22,397 nucleotides of DNA from assembly GCA_963849485.1 (NCBI GenBank), contig CAWKIF010000113.1, positions 1 through 22,397 on the forward strand, written 5' to 3'. The position numbers and the translations under genes were made by a program. Positions 4,422-12,779 of this stretch are shown piece by piece (the first letter of the stretch is position 1; each line of letters starts with the position of its first letter). Origin of the DNA: CAVTWJ01 sp963849485. Lineage in GTDB: Bacteria; Oederibacteriota; Muellerivitia; Muellerivitales; Muellerivitaceae. The notes under the pieces are model-generated. The model had not been told where the DNA came from and did not search any database. It saw only the letters and a list, made by a program, of their open reading frames with translations.

Positions 4422-6506
4422 ATGTGGATACTTTCCATTTTTCGCTTAGACCGCAAGTTTCAGTGGATTTTTACCGTCCTATGGGTCCTCTGGGTCTTGG
4501 CGGTGGTTTATTACTATTTTGGCCATACCTCCCCCTGGGACCTGCCGATAGAAAGTATTCGGGATAATTTAGGTAATTTCCACCTTTCAAGGGCCCTTTT
4601 CGTTCTCGCTTCAGTCCTTAAAACCCTCTTATTGGATTCAGCCTTCTTCGTTGTCTTTTTCGCCCTCGGAAGCAGGATCAGGCATTTCATCGGGTTGAGG
4701 GAAAACCTGCCCATGATCCCTATCCTAGAGATCGTTCTGGGGATGCTGGGAATCCAGATGGTTTGGCTGGGTTTGGGGTTGAACAGGCTCTGGAACGAGG
4801 CCCTCCTCCTTCCATTGGGTTGTTTGTTTTTAGGCTTTTCCCTTTGGGAGGTTTCTCGTGGTTTTTTCAAGCGGGGAAAGAGATCCTTCCCCCATCCCCA
4901 AACGGTTTTCCAATGGATTTTAGGCGGACTTTGCCTGGCCATGGTTTTGTTGTTGTTCGCCCAAGCCGCCCTTCCAGAAGTGTTTTTTGACGCGCTTGTC
5001 TACCATCTTTCCGTCCTGCGGGTTTGGGATTTGGCGGGGGGAATTACGAACCTTCCCACCAACCTCTACTCCTTCTTTCCCTTCGGGGGGGAAATGGTTT
5101 TTTACGGGGCTTTTCATTGGGGGTCGGGAGAGGCCGTGGTGGGCTTGAATGGAATGCTCTTGATCCTGACCGCCGGGGCGGCGGGAACCTGGGCCTGGGA
5201 GGAGGCCGGACCAACGGCGGCCTATCTGGCGGCCGGTTGGGTTTTAAGCCTGCCTCTGATGGTGGCGGGGGCTTGGTGCGCTCAAGTGGATGGCTTACAC
5301 GCTTTACTGACTCTTTTGTTTTTTTATTGCCTTTCCCGGTATTCCCAAAAGGGGACGGCGTCCTGGATTTTCATGGGTGGGGTCTTGGCGGGGGCGGCCT
5401 TGGGGGTGAAGTACACTGCTTTTTTAAGCTTGGGTGTAGGTTTGGTGGTTTGGGGCAAGGACATCGTGGCTAAATTACGGCTAAAAATTTCATGGGTCCT
5501 GCTTGGCTTGATTCCCCTGGTGGTTTTGTTCCTGCCCTGGCTGATTAAAAACTGGGTTTATTCGGGGAACCCCCTCTATCCCTACCTGGGGTCTTGGTTT
5601 CATGGGCTCGCCCTTCCGGAGGGCCGGATGGCCAACTTAATGAGTGACCATATCCAGGCCTTGGGCTCTGGGGAAAGTTTCGCCTCTTGGATCGGCCGGG
5701 TTTTTACCCGGGACCTTGATAAAACCGTCTCACCCCTTCTTTTTTCGTTTCTACCGCTTCTTTTTTTTGGAAAAGACATCAAAGGGCAGGGCTGGAAGAT
5801 TCTGACAGTAGGTTGGGTTTCCCTGTTTATAGAGTTGGCCCTATCCCACCAATTGCGGTTGTGCCTGGTCTCAATCGTCGTGATCATCGTGGGAATGAGC
5901 GTCGTCGTGGGGCAAGTCCAAGAAAAAGGACTGGGGGGATTATGGAAGGCGGTTTGTGTTGTTGTTTTTGTCCTTAATTTCCTCCTGGTTTTCAGGTATA
6001 GCGTCAATTTTTTTGGCTCCTTAAAAATGTGGTCGGGAGGAGAGAATCGGGATGAATATCTTGCCCGTTGCACCCAGACGATCACTTTCTACCACTTGGC
6101 GAAAGATTGCGGCCGCTGGTTTTCCTCCGACGATCTTTTATTGGTGGCGGGGGATTGCCGGAGCCTTTATTACCCCCAACCCGTCGTCGCCAACAGTTCC
6201 TTTGATGTTCCGGTGTTGGCGGATTTGGCCCGGAAAAGGAAAGACGGGGATGGGATCGCCCTGGGGTTGAAGGAGATGGGGCTGGAAGGTTTAGTGGTGT
6301 TGAAAACGGAAGGCATCCGGAATTCCCAAAACTACCAGCCCTATGCCTTGACCGACGAACAATGGGCTCGTCTGGACGACTTTATCCAACACCATACCCG
6401 GCTGGTGGAAATGATTCCCCTGGGGGGGATTTACCGGTTCTCCCCTGAGCTTCTTCCTGCTCAGGGTCCGGTACTCGACTTATTCCTATATTTTAAAAAT
6501 CTCTAA
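4422..6506 (+). CDS. GT-C membrane glycosyltransferase, GT39-like
   Basis: Predicted 694-residue polytopic membrane protein. After an N-terminal cytoplasmic bit (MWILSIFRLDRKFQ) come many hydrophobic helices, and a long soluble C-terminal part (from about residue 550) ends in a short hydrophobic tail. Near residues 188-197 is FFDALVYHLS, which resembles the acidic first-loop motif of lipid-carrier-dependent glycosyltransferases (dolichyl-phosphate-mannose / ArnT-like, GT39), followed by LPTNLYSFFPFGGEM and later ALGVKYTAFLSLG, both typical of these proteins. Expected activity: transfer of a sugar from a polyprenyl-phosphate donor on the periplasmic face; donor and acceptor unknown. The frame is open upstream to 4254, but that part lies in the repeat array, so I chose ATG 4422. 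No strong Shine-Dalgarno precedes it, so the start is uncertain. Confidence 0.72.
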   Translation: MWILSIFRLDRKFQWIFTVLWVLWVLAVVYYYFGHTSPWDLPIESIRDNLGNFHLSRALFVLASVLKTLLLDSAFFVVFFALGSRIRHFIGLRENLPMIPILEIVLGMLGIQMVWLGLGLNRLWNEALLLPLGCLFLGFSLWEVSRGFFKRGKRSFPHPQTVFQWILGGLCLAMVLLLFAQAALPEVFFDALVYHLSVLRVWDLAGGITNLPTNLYSFFPFGGEMVFYGAFHWGSGEAVVGLNGMLLILTAGAAGTWAWEEAGPTAAYLAAGWVLSLPLMVAGAWCAQVDGLHALLTLLFFYCLSRYSQKGTASWIFMGGVLAGAALGVKYTAFLSLGVGLVVWGKDIVAKLRLKISWVLLGLIPLVVLFLPWLIKNWVYSGNPLYPYLGSWFHGLALPEGRMANLMSDHIQALGSGESFASWIGRVFTRDLDKTVSPLLFSFLPLLFFGKDIKGQGWKILTVGWVSLFIELALSHQLRLCLVSIVVIIVGMSVVVGQVQEKGLGGLWKAVCVVVFVLNFLLVFRYSVNFFGSLKMWSGGENRDEYLARCTQTITFYHLAKDCGRWFSSDDLLLVAGDCRSLYYPQPVVANSSFDVPVLADLARKRKDGDGIALGLKEMGLEGLVVLKTEGIRNSQNYQPYALTDEQWARLDDFIQHHTRLVEMIPLGGIYRFSPELLPAQGPVLDLFLYFKNL

Positions 6507-6518
6507 AAAACCTATTTC

Positions 6519-6623
6519 ACCGCCAAGACGCCAAGACCGCCAAGAAAGAAAAAAATCCAATAAGAATTTCCGGTTTATCATCTTTCTTTTCGTTGTTCTT
6601 GGCGGTCTTGGCGTCTTGGCGGT
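6519..6623. repeat. Inverted repeat with perfect 28-bp arms (CCGCCAAGACGCCAAG family)
   Basis: The left arm 6519-6546 begins ACCGCCAAGACGCCAAG; the right arm 6596-6623 is its exact complement, with a 49-nt A/T-rich loop. Family members lie at 19194-19223 and 21756-21854. The rest of the 6507-6754 gap holds a GGGTTTAAACCC palindrome (6655-6666) and the glmU ribosome-binding site. Confidence 0.85.
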
Positions 6624-6754
6624 AAAAAATGCCTTTGGATGCCTGTTTTTATGGGGGTTTAAACCCGAATTCCCTTCCTGATTAAAGCGCCTCTCGTCCC
6701 GCGAATTGTTAAAATAATCCTTTCCTCATTCTTTCTATCGGACAGGAGGCGAAT

Positions 6755-8107
6755 ATGTCCACTCCTTTGGTGGTGATCATCCTAGCGGCGGGTGAAGGCA
6801 CCCGCATGAACTCGCGATTTCCAAAAGTTCTCCACGAAGTGGCCGGTCTTCCGATGATCGATTATGTCATGGCGAACGCCCGGGTCGTTTCGCCCCAAGA
6901 CATCTATGCGGTCGTGGGGGCCCATCGTGAGGAAGTGCAGAAGCGGTTGGGTAAAGACATCGTGCCTTTGTACCAAAAGGAACAGCTGGGAACGGGTCAC
7001 GCGGTCCTATGCGCGGCGCCAAAGTTGAAGAACTTTCAGGGGGATGTCCTGGTCCTTTCCGGGGACAATTGCCTGGTTCGTCCCCAGACCATTCTTGCCC
7101 TTCGCCAGCTCCACCAGTTGAAGGGAGGGGCGGCCACCCTCTTGACCGCCCGGATCGAGAACCCTCACGGTTACGGCCGGATTCTCCGAGGGAAGGAAGG
7201 GCAGGTGGAGAGCATCGTCGAGGAAAAAAAGGCGGATGACCGGGAACGCCGGGTGAACGAGATCAACGCCGGCATTTATATGTTTCGCTCGCCGGATCTT
7301 TTGAACGCTTTGAAGGGCATTCCCCCCAAGGGCAAAAAGGGGGAGCTTTACCTGACCGATGTCATTCGGCAATTGCTTCAATCGGGCGCCCGGGTGGAGG
7401 CCCTCATGGTTCCGGACCGATCCGAGGCGCTGGGCATCAACAACCGCTCCCAACTTTCCCAGGCGCATCAAATCCTCAATTGGCGCCGGGTGGAAGACTT
7501 TCAGCGGGACGGCGTGACCTTCCTGGAACCCCGAACCGTCCAGGTCGGGCCGGAAGTTCAAATCGGCAAGGACGCGGTCGTGGAGGGAGGGGTAACCCTT
7601 TCTGGGTCCACCGTCCTAGGCGAGGGATGCCGCATTGAACGGGGAAGCGTGATCCATTCTTCCGTTCTGGGGAAGGGAGTGGTGATCCGGTCTTCGCGGA
7701 TCATGGAAAGCCGTCTGGGGGATGGAAGCGACGCGGGCCCCTTCGCGCACGTGCGGGGCGGAAGTGTGTTGGCCAAGGGAGTGCATGTGGGATCGAACAC
7801 CGAACTGAAGAACGCGAAGATGGGGGAGGGTTCCAAGGCGGGGCATTTCTCCTATGTCGGAGACGCTGTCCTGGGAAAAAATGTGAACGTGGGGGCGGGG
7901 TGCGTGTTCGCCAATTACGACGGGAAGAACAAACACGAGTGCCGGGTGGGGGATGGGGCCTTCTTGGGGAGCAATTCCACCCTAGTGGCTCCGGTGACGA
8001 TCGGTGCTCAATCGGTCGTGGGGGCGGGGGCGGTGGTGACCAAAAACGTCCCGGCCAAGGCGCTGGTGGTAGGGGTTCCCGCCAAGCCTTTCGAGAAAAA
8101 ATCGTAG
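6755..8107 (+). CDS. glmU: Bifunctional GlmU (GlcN-1-P acetyltransferase / UTP uridylyltransferase)
   Basis: A 450-residue cytoplasmic enzyme making UDP-GlcNAc for peptidoglycan and LPS. The N-terminal uridylyltransferase domain (about 1-230) has the nucleotide loop LAAGEGTRM (10-18), PKVLHEVAGLPM with the phosphate-binding Lys25, QLGTGHAV, and ENPHGYGRI. The C-terminal left-handed beta-helix (about 250-445) has hexapeptide repeats plus the acetyltransferase signatures GSNTELKN, GSKAGHFSYVGDA (with the catalytic His), NVGAG and ANYDGKNKHECRVGDGAFLG. Length is typical and the frame intact. A strong AGGAGG (6744-6749) precedes ATG 6755. It is followed by prs, as in many bacteria, though a 270-bp gap with repeats separates them. 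Confidence 0.97.
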   Translation: MSTPLVVIILAAGEGTRMNSRFPKVLHEVAGLPMIDYVMANARVVSPQDIYAVVGAHREEVQKRLGKDIVPLYQKEQLGTGHAVLCAAPKLKNFQGDVLVLSGDNCLVRPQTILALRQLHQLKGGAATLLTARIENPHGYGRILRGKEGQVESIVEEKKADDRERRVNEINAGIYMFRSPDLLNALKGIPPKGKKGELYLTDVIRQLLQSGARVEALMVPDRSEALGINNRSQLSQAHQILNWRRVEDFQRDGVTFLEPRTVQVGPEVQIGKDAVVEGGVTLSGSTVLGEGCRIERGSVIHSSVLGKGVVIRSSRIMESRLGDGSDAGPFAHVRGGSVLAKGVHVGSNTELKNAKMGEGSKAGHFSYVGDAVLGKNVNVGAGCVFANYDGKNKHECRVGDGAFLGSNSTLVAPVTIGAQSVVGAGAVVTKNVPAKALVVGVPAKPFEKKS

Positions 8108-8135
8108 AAGGGTTAAAAAACAGCGACACCAACTT

Positions 8136-8286
8136 CCGACACAAAGGACGGAAAAAGAGGAAATGATTTTTCAGAAGTTCTGAAATTAGGTTCGTTTTGT
8201 CTTTCTTCGTGGCTTTGTGTTGGCCGTAGGTTTGCCAACCAAAACAGATACGATTTTCTTGGTGTCTTTGTGACTTCGTGTTGGAT
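8136..8286. repeat. Imperfect inverted/direct repeats between glmU and prs
   Basis: CCGACACAAAGGACGGAAAA (8136-8155) is nearly complementary to a segment ending GGCTTTGTGTTGG (8211-8223). A further related unit, GGTGTCTTTGTGACTTCGTG then TTGG, lies at 8261-8284. A perfect small palindrome TTTCAGAA-G-TTCTGAAA (8169-8185) lies between. It resembles the other dispersed intergenic repeats here in style; no gene is visible in 8108-8377. Confidence 0.5.
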
Positions 8287-8377
8287 TTTGGTTTTCGTTT
8301 TTTTCTTGGTTATTGAAGCCATTTTCCTTAACATGTGCGCTTCCTTGTTAAAAGAATGTTAATAGTCAGGAGACGGC

Positions 8378-9342
8378 ATGGTCAGATCGGGTGGAGCCAA
8401 CGGGATGAAAATTTTCGCGGGGACCTCGAATCCAGGACTGGCCCAGAGCATCTCGGAAAACCTAAAAACCCCGCTGGGAGATATCCTGGTGAGCCGTTTT
8501 TCCGAGGGAGAAATCCGCGTCAAGATCAATGAGGATGTGCGGGGCCGGGATGTATTCCTTATCCAGCCCACCTGCCCGCCCGTCAATGATAATGTCGTGG
8601 AACTTTTGATTATGCTGGACGCCTTTCGGCGGGCCAGCGCCCGGCGCATCACGGCCGTCCTGCCCTATTACGGATACGCCCGGCAGGACCGCAAAGACCA
8701 GCCCCGGGTTCCTATCACCGCCAAGCTCATGGCCAACATCATCACCGAGGCGGGGGCCGACCGGGTCCTAACCATGGACCTTCACGCCCAGCAGATCCAG
8801 GGGTTTTTCGACATCCCGGTGGATCACCTTTACGCCTTTCCGGTTATCGTTTCCTACATCCGCCAGAAGAAACTGAAGGACCTCACCATCGTTTCGCCCG
8901 ACGTGGGCGGCATCAAGATGGCCCGGGCCTATGCCAAGGGCCTGGACGCCGAACTGGCCATCGTGGACAAACGCCGCATGGGGCCGGACGAGGTGGAGGC
9001 CATGAACCTGATCGGGGACGTGCGGGGCCGCACGGTTCTGATTCCAGATGACATGATCGCCACGGCCGGGTCGCTGGCCGAAGCCGTAAACGCGTTGGTT
9101 AAATTCGGCGCCAAGGACATCTACGCCTGCTGTACCCACGCGATTTTGTCGGGGAATGCCGTGGAAAAGATACAAAATTCCGTCTTGAAAGAAGTGGTTA
9201 TTACGGATACCATTCCCATCCCCCTGGAGAAGCGGATCGACAAGATAAGGTTCTCCCGGTGGCTCCCCTTTTGGGGGAGGCGATCCTGAGAATCCACAAC
9301 GAAGAATCCATCAGTTCCTTGTTTGACGATCTGGGATCCTAA
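8378..9342 (+). CDS. prs: Ribose-phosphate pyrophosphokinase (PRPP synthetase), frameshifted near 9250
   Basis: Makes PRPP from ribose-5-phosphate and ATP for nucleotide, His and Trp synthesis. Signatures: MKIFAGTSNPGLAQSI; SRFSEGEIRVKI; PYYGYARQDRK; the metal/ATP motif TMDLHAQQIQGFFDIPVDHL; SPDVGGIKMARAYAKGL; and the PRPP loop DDMIATAGSLAEA. The continuous frame ends at 9289 with an atypical tail. Adding one G in the GG at 9249-9250 restores the normal C-terminus (KIRVLPVAPLLGEAILRIHN, then ESISSLFDDLGS) to TAA 9340-9342, about 321 residues. The loop normally reads DDxxDT; here the last Asp is Ala. Start: ATG 8378 has CAGGAGA 7 nt upstream; ATG 8405 (MKIFAG) is the alternative and nearer the usual family start. 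Confidence 0.93.
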
Positions 9343-9508
9343 CAAACTTGCCATTTTTCACGGAAGACTGCGAAGAAATCCAAACCCTTTATGCCTTTTT
9401 TGCTTAGGACATTTGGCTCATTGGGTTTCGAACTAAAATTTTCCGCGACTCGCCGATACGTAACCGCTGAGCACGCGCGGATACGCCCCAAGAAGGAGCC
9501 GAGCCGAA

Positions 9509-10233
9509 ATGAAACAGATACCGTTGGCCGCGAAAGTCAGGACGATCCGGGGAAGCAGCCGTTCCCGCCGCCTGCGCAACACCGGGTTCGTTCCCGCTGA
9601 GATTTACGGGCACAAGGAAACTAACTTGTCCGTCGAGGTGAATGAGAAGGAACTGACCAAGATCCTGCAGACCACCCGCGGGGAGAACATCTTCTTTTCC
9701 CTGAACGTGGATGGGAAGGCCGGCGAGCCGGTTTTGGCCGTCATCAAGGAAATTCAGTACCACAAGACCGCGGGCTCGATCCTGCACGCCGACTTCCACA
9801 AGGTCAATATGAACGAAAAGATCCGCATCAAGGTGCCCCTGCGCATCGTGAACGGCGAGACCTGTATCGGGCGTCAAGAACGCCGGGACGCTCCAGGTGA
9901 CCATGCGCACCCTGGAAGTCCAGTGCTTGCCCGCCCAGATCCCGGAGCATATCGACGTGGACGTGCAGAACCTGGAAATCAACGCTTCCATGCACGTCTC
10001 GGACTTGAAGTTGCCCGAGGGCATTAAGTCGATGCAAAGCATGGGCAACGTGGTGGCCTCCGTGGCCGAGCAGGTGGCCGAGGAAGTCAAGGCTGTGGTC
10101 GCCGTACCGCCGCTGTCGATGGAGCCGCGCCTGCCGCCGTGGCCGGGGAGCCGGAAGTTCTCACCGCCAAGAAGAAGGAAGAGGGCGAGGCCGAGGCCAA
10201 GCCGGGCGAAAGAAACCGGCCGAGAAGAAGTAA
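9509..10233 (+). CDS. rplY: Large-subunit ribosomal protein bL25 (CTC form), three frameshifts
   Basis: Binds 5S rRNA; the longer CTC form has an added C-terminal domain. The N-terminal bL25 domain is clear: LAAKVRTIRGSSRSRRLRNT, GFVPAEIYGHKE, then LHADFHKVNMNEKIRIKVPL. The first frame derails at GGG 9869-9871 (one G too many); the true protein continues GVKNAGTLQVTMRTLEVQCL, PAQIPEHIDVDV. A second slip near 10107-10109 and a third near 10209-10211 (one base missing each) precede an Ala/Lys/Glu-rich tail ending KKPAEKK at TAA 10231-10233. The corrected length is about 241 residues, normal for CTC proteins. AAGGAG upstream supports ATG 9509. A terminator follows directly. Confidence 0.9.
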
Positions 10234-10259
10234 CCTCCATCCGGAAGGATGGTCTCCAG

Positions 10260-10300
10260 AGCGGAAGGCGGGCGAAAGCCTCCTTCCGCTTTTTATTTTA
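10260..10300 (+). terminator. Rho-independent terminator after rplY
   Basis: AGCGGAAGG (10260-10268) pairs with CCTTCCGCT (10282-10290) around a GC-rich GAAA-containing loop, followed by TTTTATTTTA. Separates rplY from pth transcriptionally. Confidence 0.9.
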
Positions 10301-10310
10301 TGATCCTGCT

Positions 10311-10454
10311 GTCATTGCGACGAGTGACCGCCGAATAGGCGGACGTTTACGAGGAAGCAATCCCAGTATAAATATGATTCAAAACCAACGCGGACGACGA
10401 ACTGAGATTGCCACGTCGCTAATCGTCCCGATTGGGACAGCTCCTCGCAATGAC
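10311..10454. repeat. 144-bp MITE-like palindromic element
   Basis: Bounded by GTCATTGCGACGAG (10311-10324) and CTCCTCGCAATGAC (10441-10454), with internal complementary pieces (GAAGCAATCCC; GAGATTGCCACGTCG). GTCATTGCGA...TCGCAATGAC elements are widespread non-coding palindromes in many environmental bacteria. No reading frame of its own; it ends 47 bp before pth. Confidence 0.75.
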
Positions 10455-10501
10455 AACCAGATATCATTTGCCTTTTTAGAGGGTTTGGCGGGGGTGGTTT
10501 G

Positions 10502-11104
10502 ATGGCGAAAGATCGTTGGGTTATAGCCGGGTTGGGAAATCCCGGGGAAAATTACCGTCATACCCGCCACAACGTGGGGTTCCGGGTCGTGGAGGCTTTG
10601 GCCTTGAAACACGATGCCCGCCTGAAGGAGAAGGGCAAGGCGATTTTCGGTTCGATCGAGATTTTTGAAAAGGAAGTTGTCCTCTTTTTCCCCCAAACCT
10701 TCATGAACGCCTCGGGCGAGGCCTTAGGGCCTTATGTGCACTATCACCAGATTCCCCCGGACCGGGTCTTGGTTGTCTCGGATGATCTGGACCTGCCCGT
10801 TGGCCGGACCCGGTTGAAAACCTCCGGCGGTTCGGGCGGACATCACGGGCTGGACTCGGTGATTGCCCATCTGGGTACCAGGGATTTTCCGCGTTTGCGC
10901 CTAGGGGTCGGCAAGCCTCCCGCGGCGGGAAAGGGCCCCGATCACGTCCTGTCCGGTTTCAAACCCGAGGAGAAAACCCTGATTGACGAAGCCATTGAGC
11001 GGGCCCGGGAGGGGGTTGAAATCTTTTTGGAGAAGGGCGCCGACGCGGCCATGAGGGTATTGAACAAGGATGCGGATACACCCTTGAGCCAACCGGAAAA
11101 CTAA
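10502..11104 (+). CDS. pth: Peptidyl-tRNA hydrolase
   Basis: A 200-residue cytoplasmic esterase that releases peptides from dropped-off peptidyl-tRNA. Motifs: WVIAGLGNPGENYRHTRHNV with catalytic His23; QTFMNASGEAL with Asn69; VSDDLDLPVGRTRLK with Asp94; GGSGGHHGLDSVI; then FPRLRLGVGKP. The usual HNGL of the last motif reads HHGL here, so the substrate-contacting Asn is replaced by His; this is a variation, not obvious inactivation. I chose ATG 10502; a TTG directly before it is also in frame. It is next to rplY, as in many bacteria, but has its own upstream region. It ends one base before the convergent gene at 11106, with no visible terminator between. Confidence 0.95.
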   Translation: MAKDRWVIAGLGNPGENYRHTRHNVGFRVVEALALKHDARLKEKGKAIFGSIEIFEKEVVLFFPQTFMNASGEALGPYVHYHQIPPDRVLVVSDDLDLPVGRTRLKTSGGSGGHHGLDSVIAHLGTRDFPRLRLGVGKPPAAGKGPDHVLSGFKPEEKTLIDEAIERAREGVEIFLEKGADAAMRVLNKDADTPLSQPEN

Positions 11105-11105
11105 C

Positions 11106-12646
11106 TTATTTTAATTTGAAGACGTAACAAAGCGGGACCCCCTCCCGCTCCACAACATGGGTAATCGCCGCGTTCCCTGCCAGTTTGTCCTTCCCATCCC
11201 GGGTGGTGGAAAGGTAGTAATCCGCGTCCTTCAGGTTGTCCGTCCATTTCATTTGATCGTTGAGATAGGGGTAGACCTGGTAGGGGTTCGCGCTCGAATT
11301 AATCGAGTAAATTTTTTTAGGGTCGGATATGCCGTTTTTCTTGATCCACTCCACCCCCTCCCGGGTGCTCGCGCTCCAATAATCGTTGTCAAACTTGCCC
11401 GCCGAACCCTTCAGCCCCCCTGTTAGTTCGTTGAAATACACATACTCATAAGGGTGTAACTTGGAGATTTCCTCAACTACTCCGGCTAAATCAGGAACAG
11501 CAGAGTGACCAGGACGATTTTCAGGTAGCGGGGGGCCGGTGCCATGAGCCAGGCCGCCGCCGAGAGGGCGGCCAGGGCCGCCAAGATGGGGAGAATAAAA
11601 AGGAAATGCCTCAAACCGTCGTATAAAACCGGCCGAAAAAGAACGATCAATCCAGCGTTGACCCCCAAGGCGCAGCACAAAAGTACTGCTAGTTCGTTTT
11701 GGATGAACCCTTGGATGAATCGTAGGGAAAGAACTAAAAGAAAAAGGATTCCGAGAGGCGTGGTGATCATCAGCCAGACGGGAAGATAGGAAAGGGGCAA
11801 CTGGGTGCTCAAGATTTGGCGTCCCTCGAACAATACGGGGTTATTCCAATAAAAATTTTTAGAGTTTTGGAAGGCTTCCAAAAGATGGGCGCCGTAATTG
11901 CTCGCGAGGTAGGGCCAGGTCACCAACATCATTAAATTGGAAACAACAAAGATTATCGAAAGCAACAGCGCGGTTTCCCTCAGGTGTTTCACCCAGTGTT
12001 TCCAAACGGGTTTCCCCCGGTGGTAGAAAAAATGAAAATCGAAAAGAACCAGGACTGGATAAAGGGAAAAACCGAGGATCCGCGTGCATTGGGCCAGGCC
12101 GAAGAGAAATCCAAGGATGATCCCCTTGGTGAGGAGGGGAGTCGTGGGCCGGCGGATAAGAAAAGTGTAAATTCCCCAAAGGGAAAGAAAATAGGCGGCC
12201 GCGAAGGGCACATCCTTCGGGTTGCCTGGGAGATCCCCCGTAAAACGGGGCGTGAGGAACAGGAAAAGGGGGCCCAAAAAGGCGGCCCAGGGACTTCCGG
12301 TGGAGGCCAGAAGAACCTCAAAGAGGGCGATAAAAAGAGGAAGGACGAGCAGAAGGTTCAACAAATGGTATAAGTCGATATTTCCACCTGGGTTGAACCA
12401 GGACAGGATCATGCCATAAAGATGGTCGTAGATGACCAGTCCGTCATCGGGAACGCTTTTCACCAGCATGCCGGGAACATCGTGATGCATCAGGAAATGA
12501 CCTAAGGCCATGCCCCGGACATAAACACTGGGCTCGTCAAAAGTGGTCCCGTAGTCGAGAAAGGTTCCGAAGGCCCAGCAAAGATATAAAAGGATAAAAA
12601 GAAAAAGAGGAAATCTCCGATTGAAAAGTTCGATGAGAGATGCCAG
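11106..12646 (-). CDS. GT-C membrane glycosyltransferase (GT39-like), frameshifted
   Basis: A polytopic membrane protein of about 510 residues. Near the N-terminus is DYGTTFDEPSVYVRG, resembling the acidic motif of polyprenyl-phosphate-sugar-dependent transferases; about nine to ten hydrophobic helices follow (LTPRFTGDLPGNPKDVPFAA, RILGFSLYPVLVL). The C-terminal soluble part contains LHPYEYVYFNELTGG and DYWSAS, common in this group. One base is missing near 11494-11495: the first frame stops at 11486 (LVTLLFLI), while the second continues PDLAGVVEEISKL. The frame is open to 12676 but has no ATG/GTG/TTG before an ATG at 12511, which would remove the acidic motif. A CTG at 12646 has GGAG 6 nt upstream and is my tentative start; a hidden indel is also possible. 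Confidence 0.75.
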
Positions 12647-12675
12647 GGGATGCTCCGGGACCGTGGAATGACTTG

Positions 12676-12681
12676 ATTATA
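12676..12681 (-). promoter_or_regulatory. Consensus -10 box before the minus-strand glycosyltransferase
   Basis: A perfect TATAAT on the minus strand about 30 nt upstream of the proposed CTG start. No good -35 is seen (GCTTTT at 17-bp spacing), so confidence is limited. Confidence 0.35.
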
Positions 12682-12731
12682 GCGGAGAAACAAAGGAGAA
12701 AAGCATTTCGAGATAGAGATGAACCAACCAG

Positions 12732-12764
12732 AAAATAAAAAGGACTCCGGAGAAACCGGAGCCC
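12732..12764 (-). terminator. Rho-independent terminator after the RND pump gene
   Basis: On the minus strand GGGCTCCGG-TTTCT-CCGGAGTCC forms a 9-bp stem (one G-U) followed by TTTTTATTTT. It ends the efflux transcript 15 bp after the stop codon. Confidence 0.88.
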
Positions 12765-12779
12765 TTGGAAGAAAGACGT

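Noticed and set aside
9509..10233. rplY as a true pseudogene
   Set aside because: Three isolated one-base slips with otherwise intact coding on both sides, in a normally retained ribosomal gene, fit sequence error better.
9404..10240. 278-residue minus-strand frame across rplY
   Set aside because: Antisense to bL25, which is recognisable across its whole length despite frameshifts.
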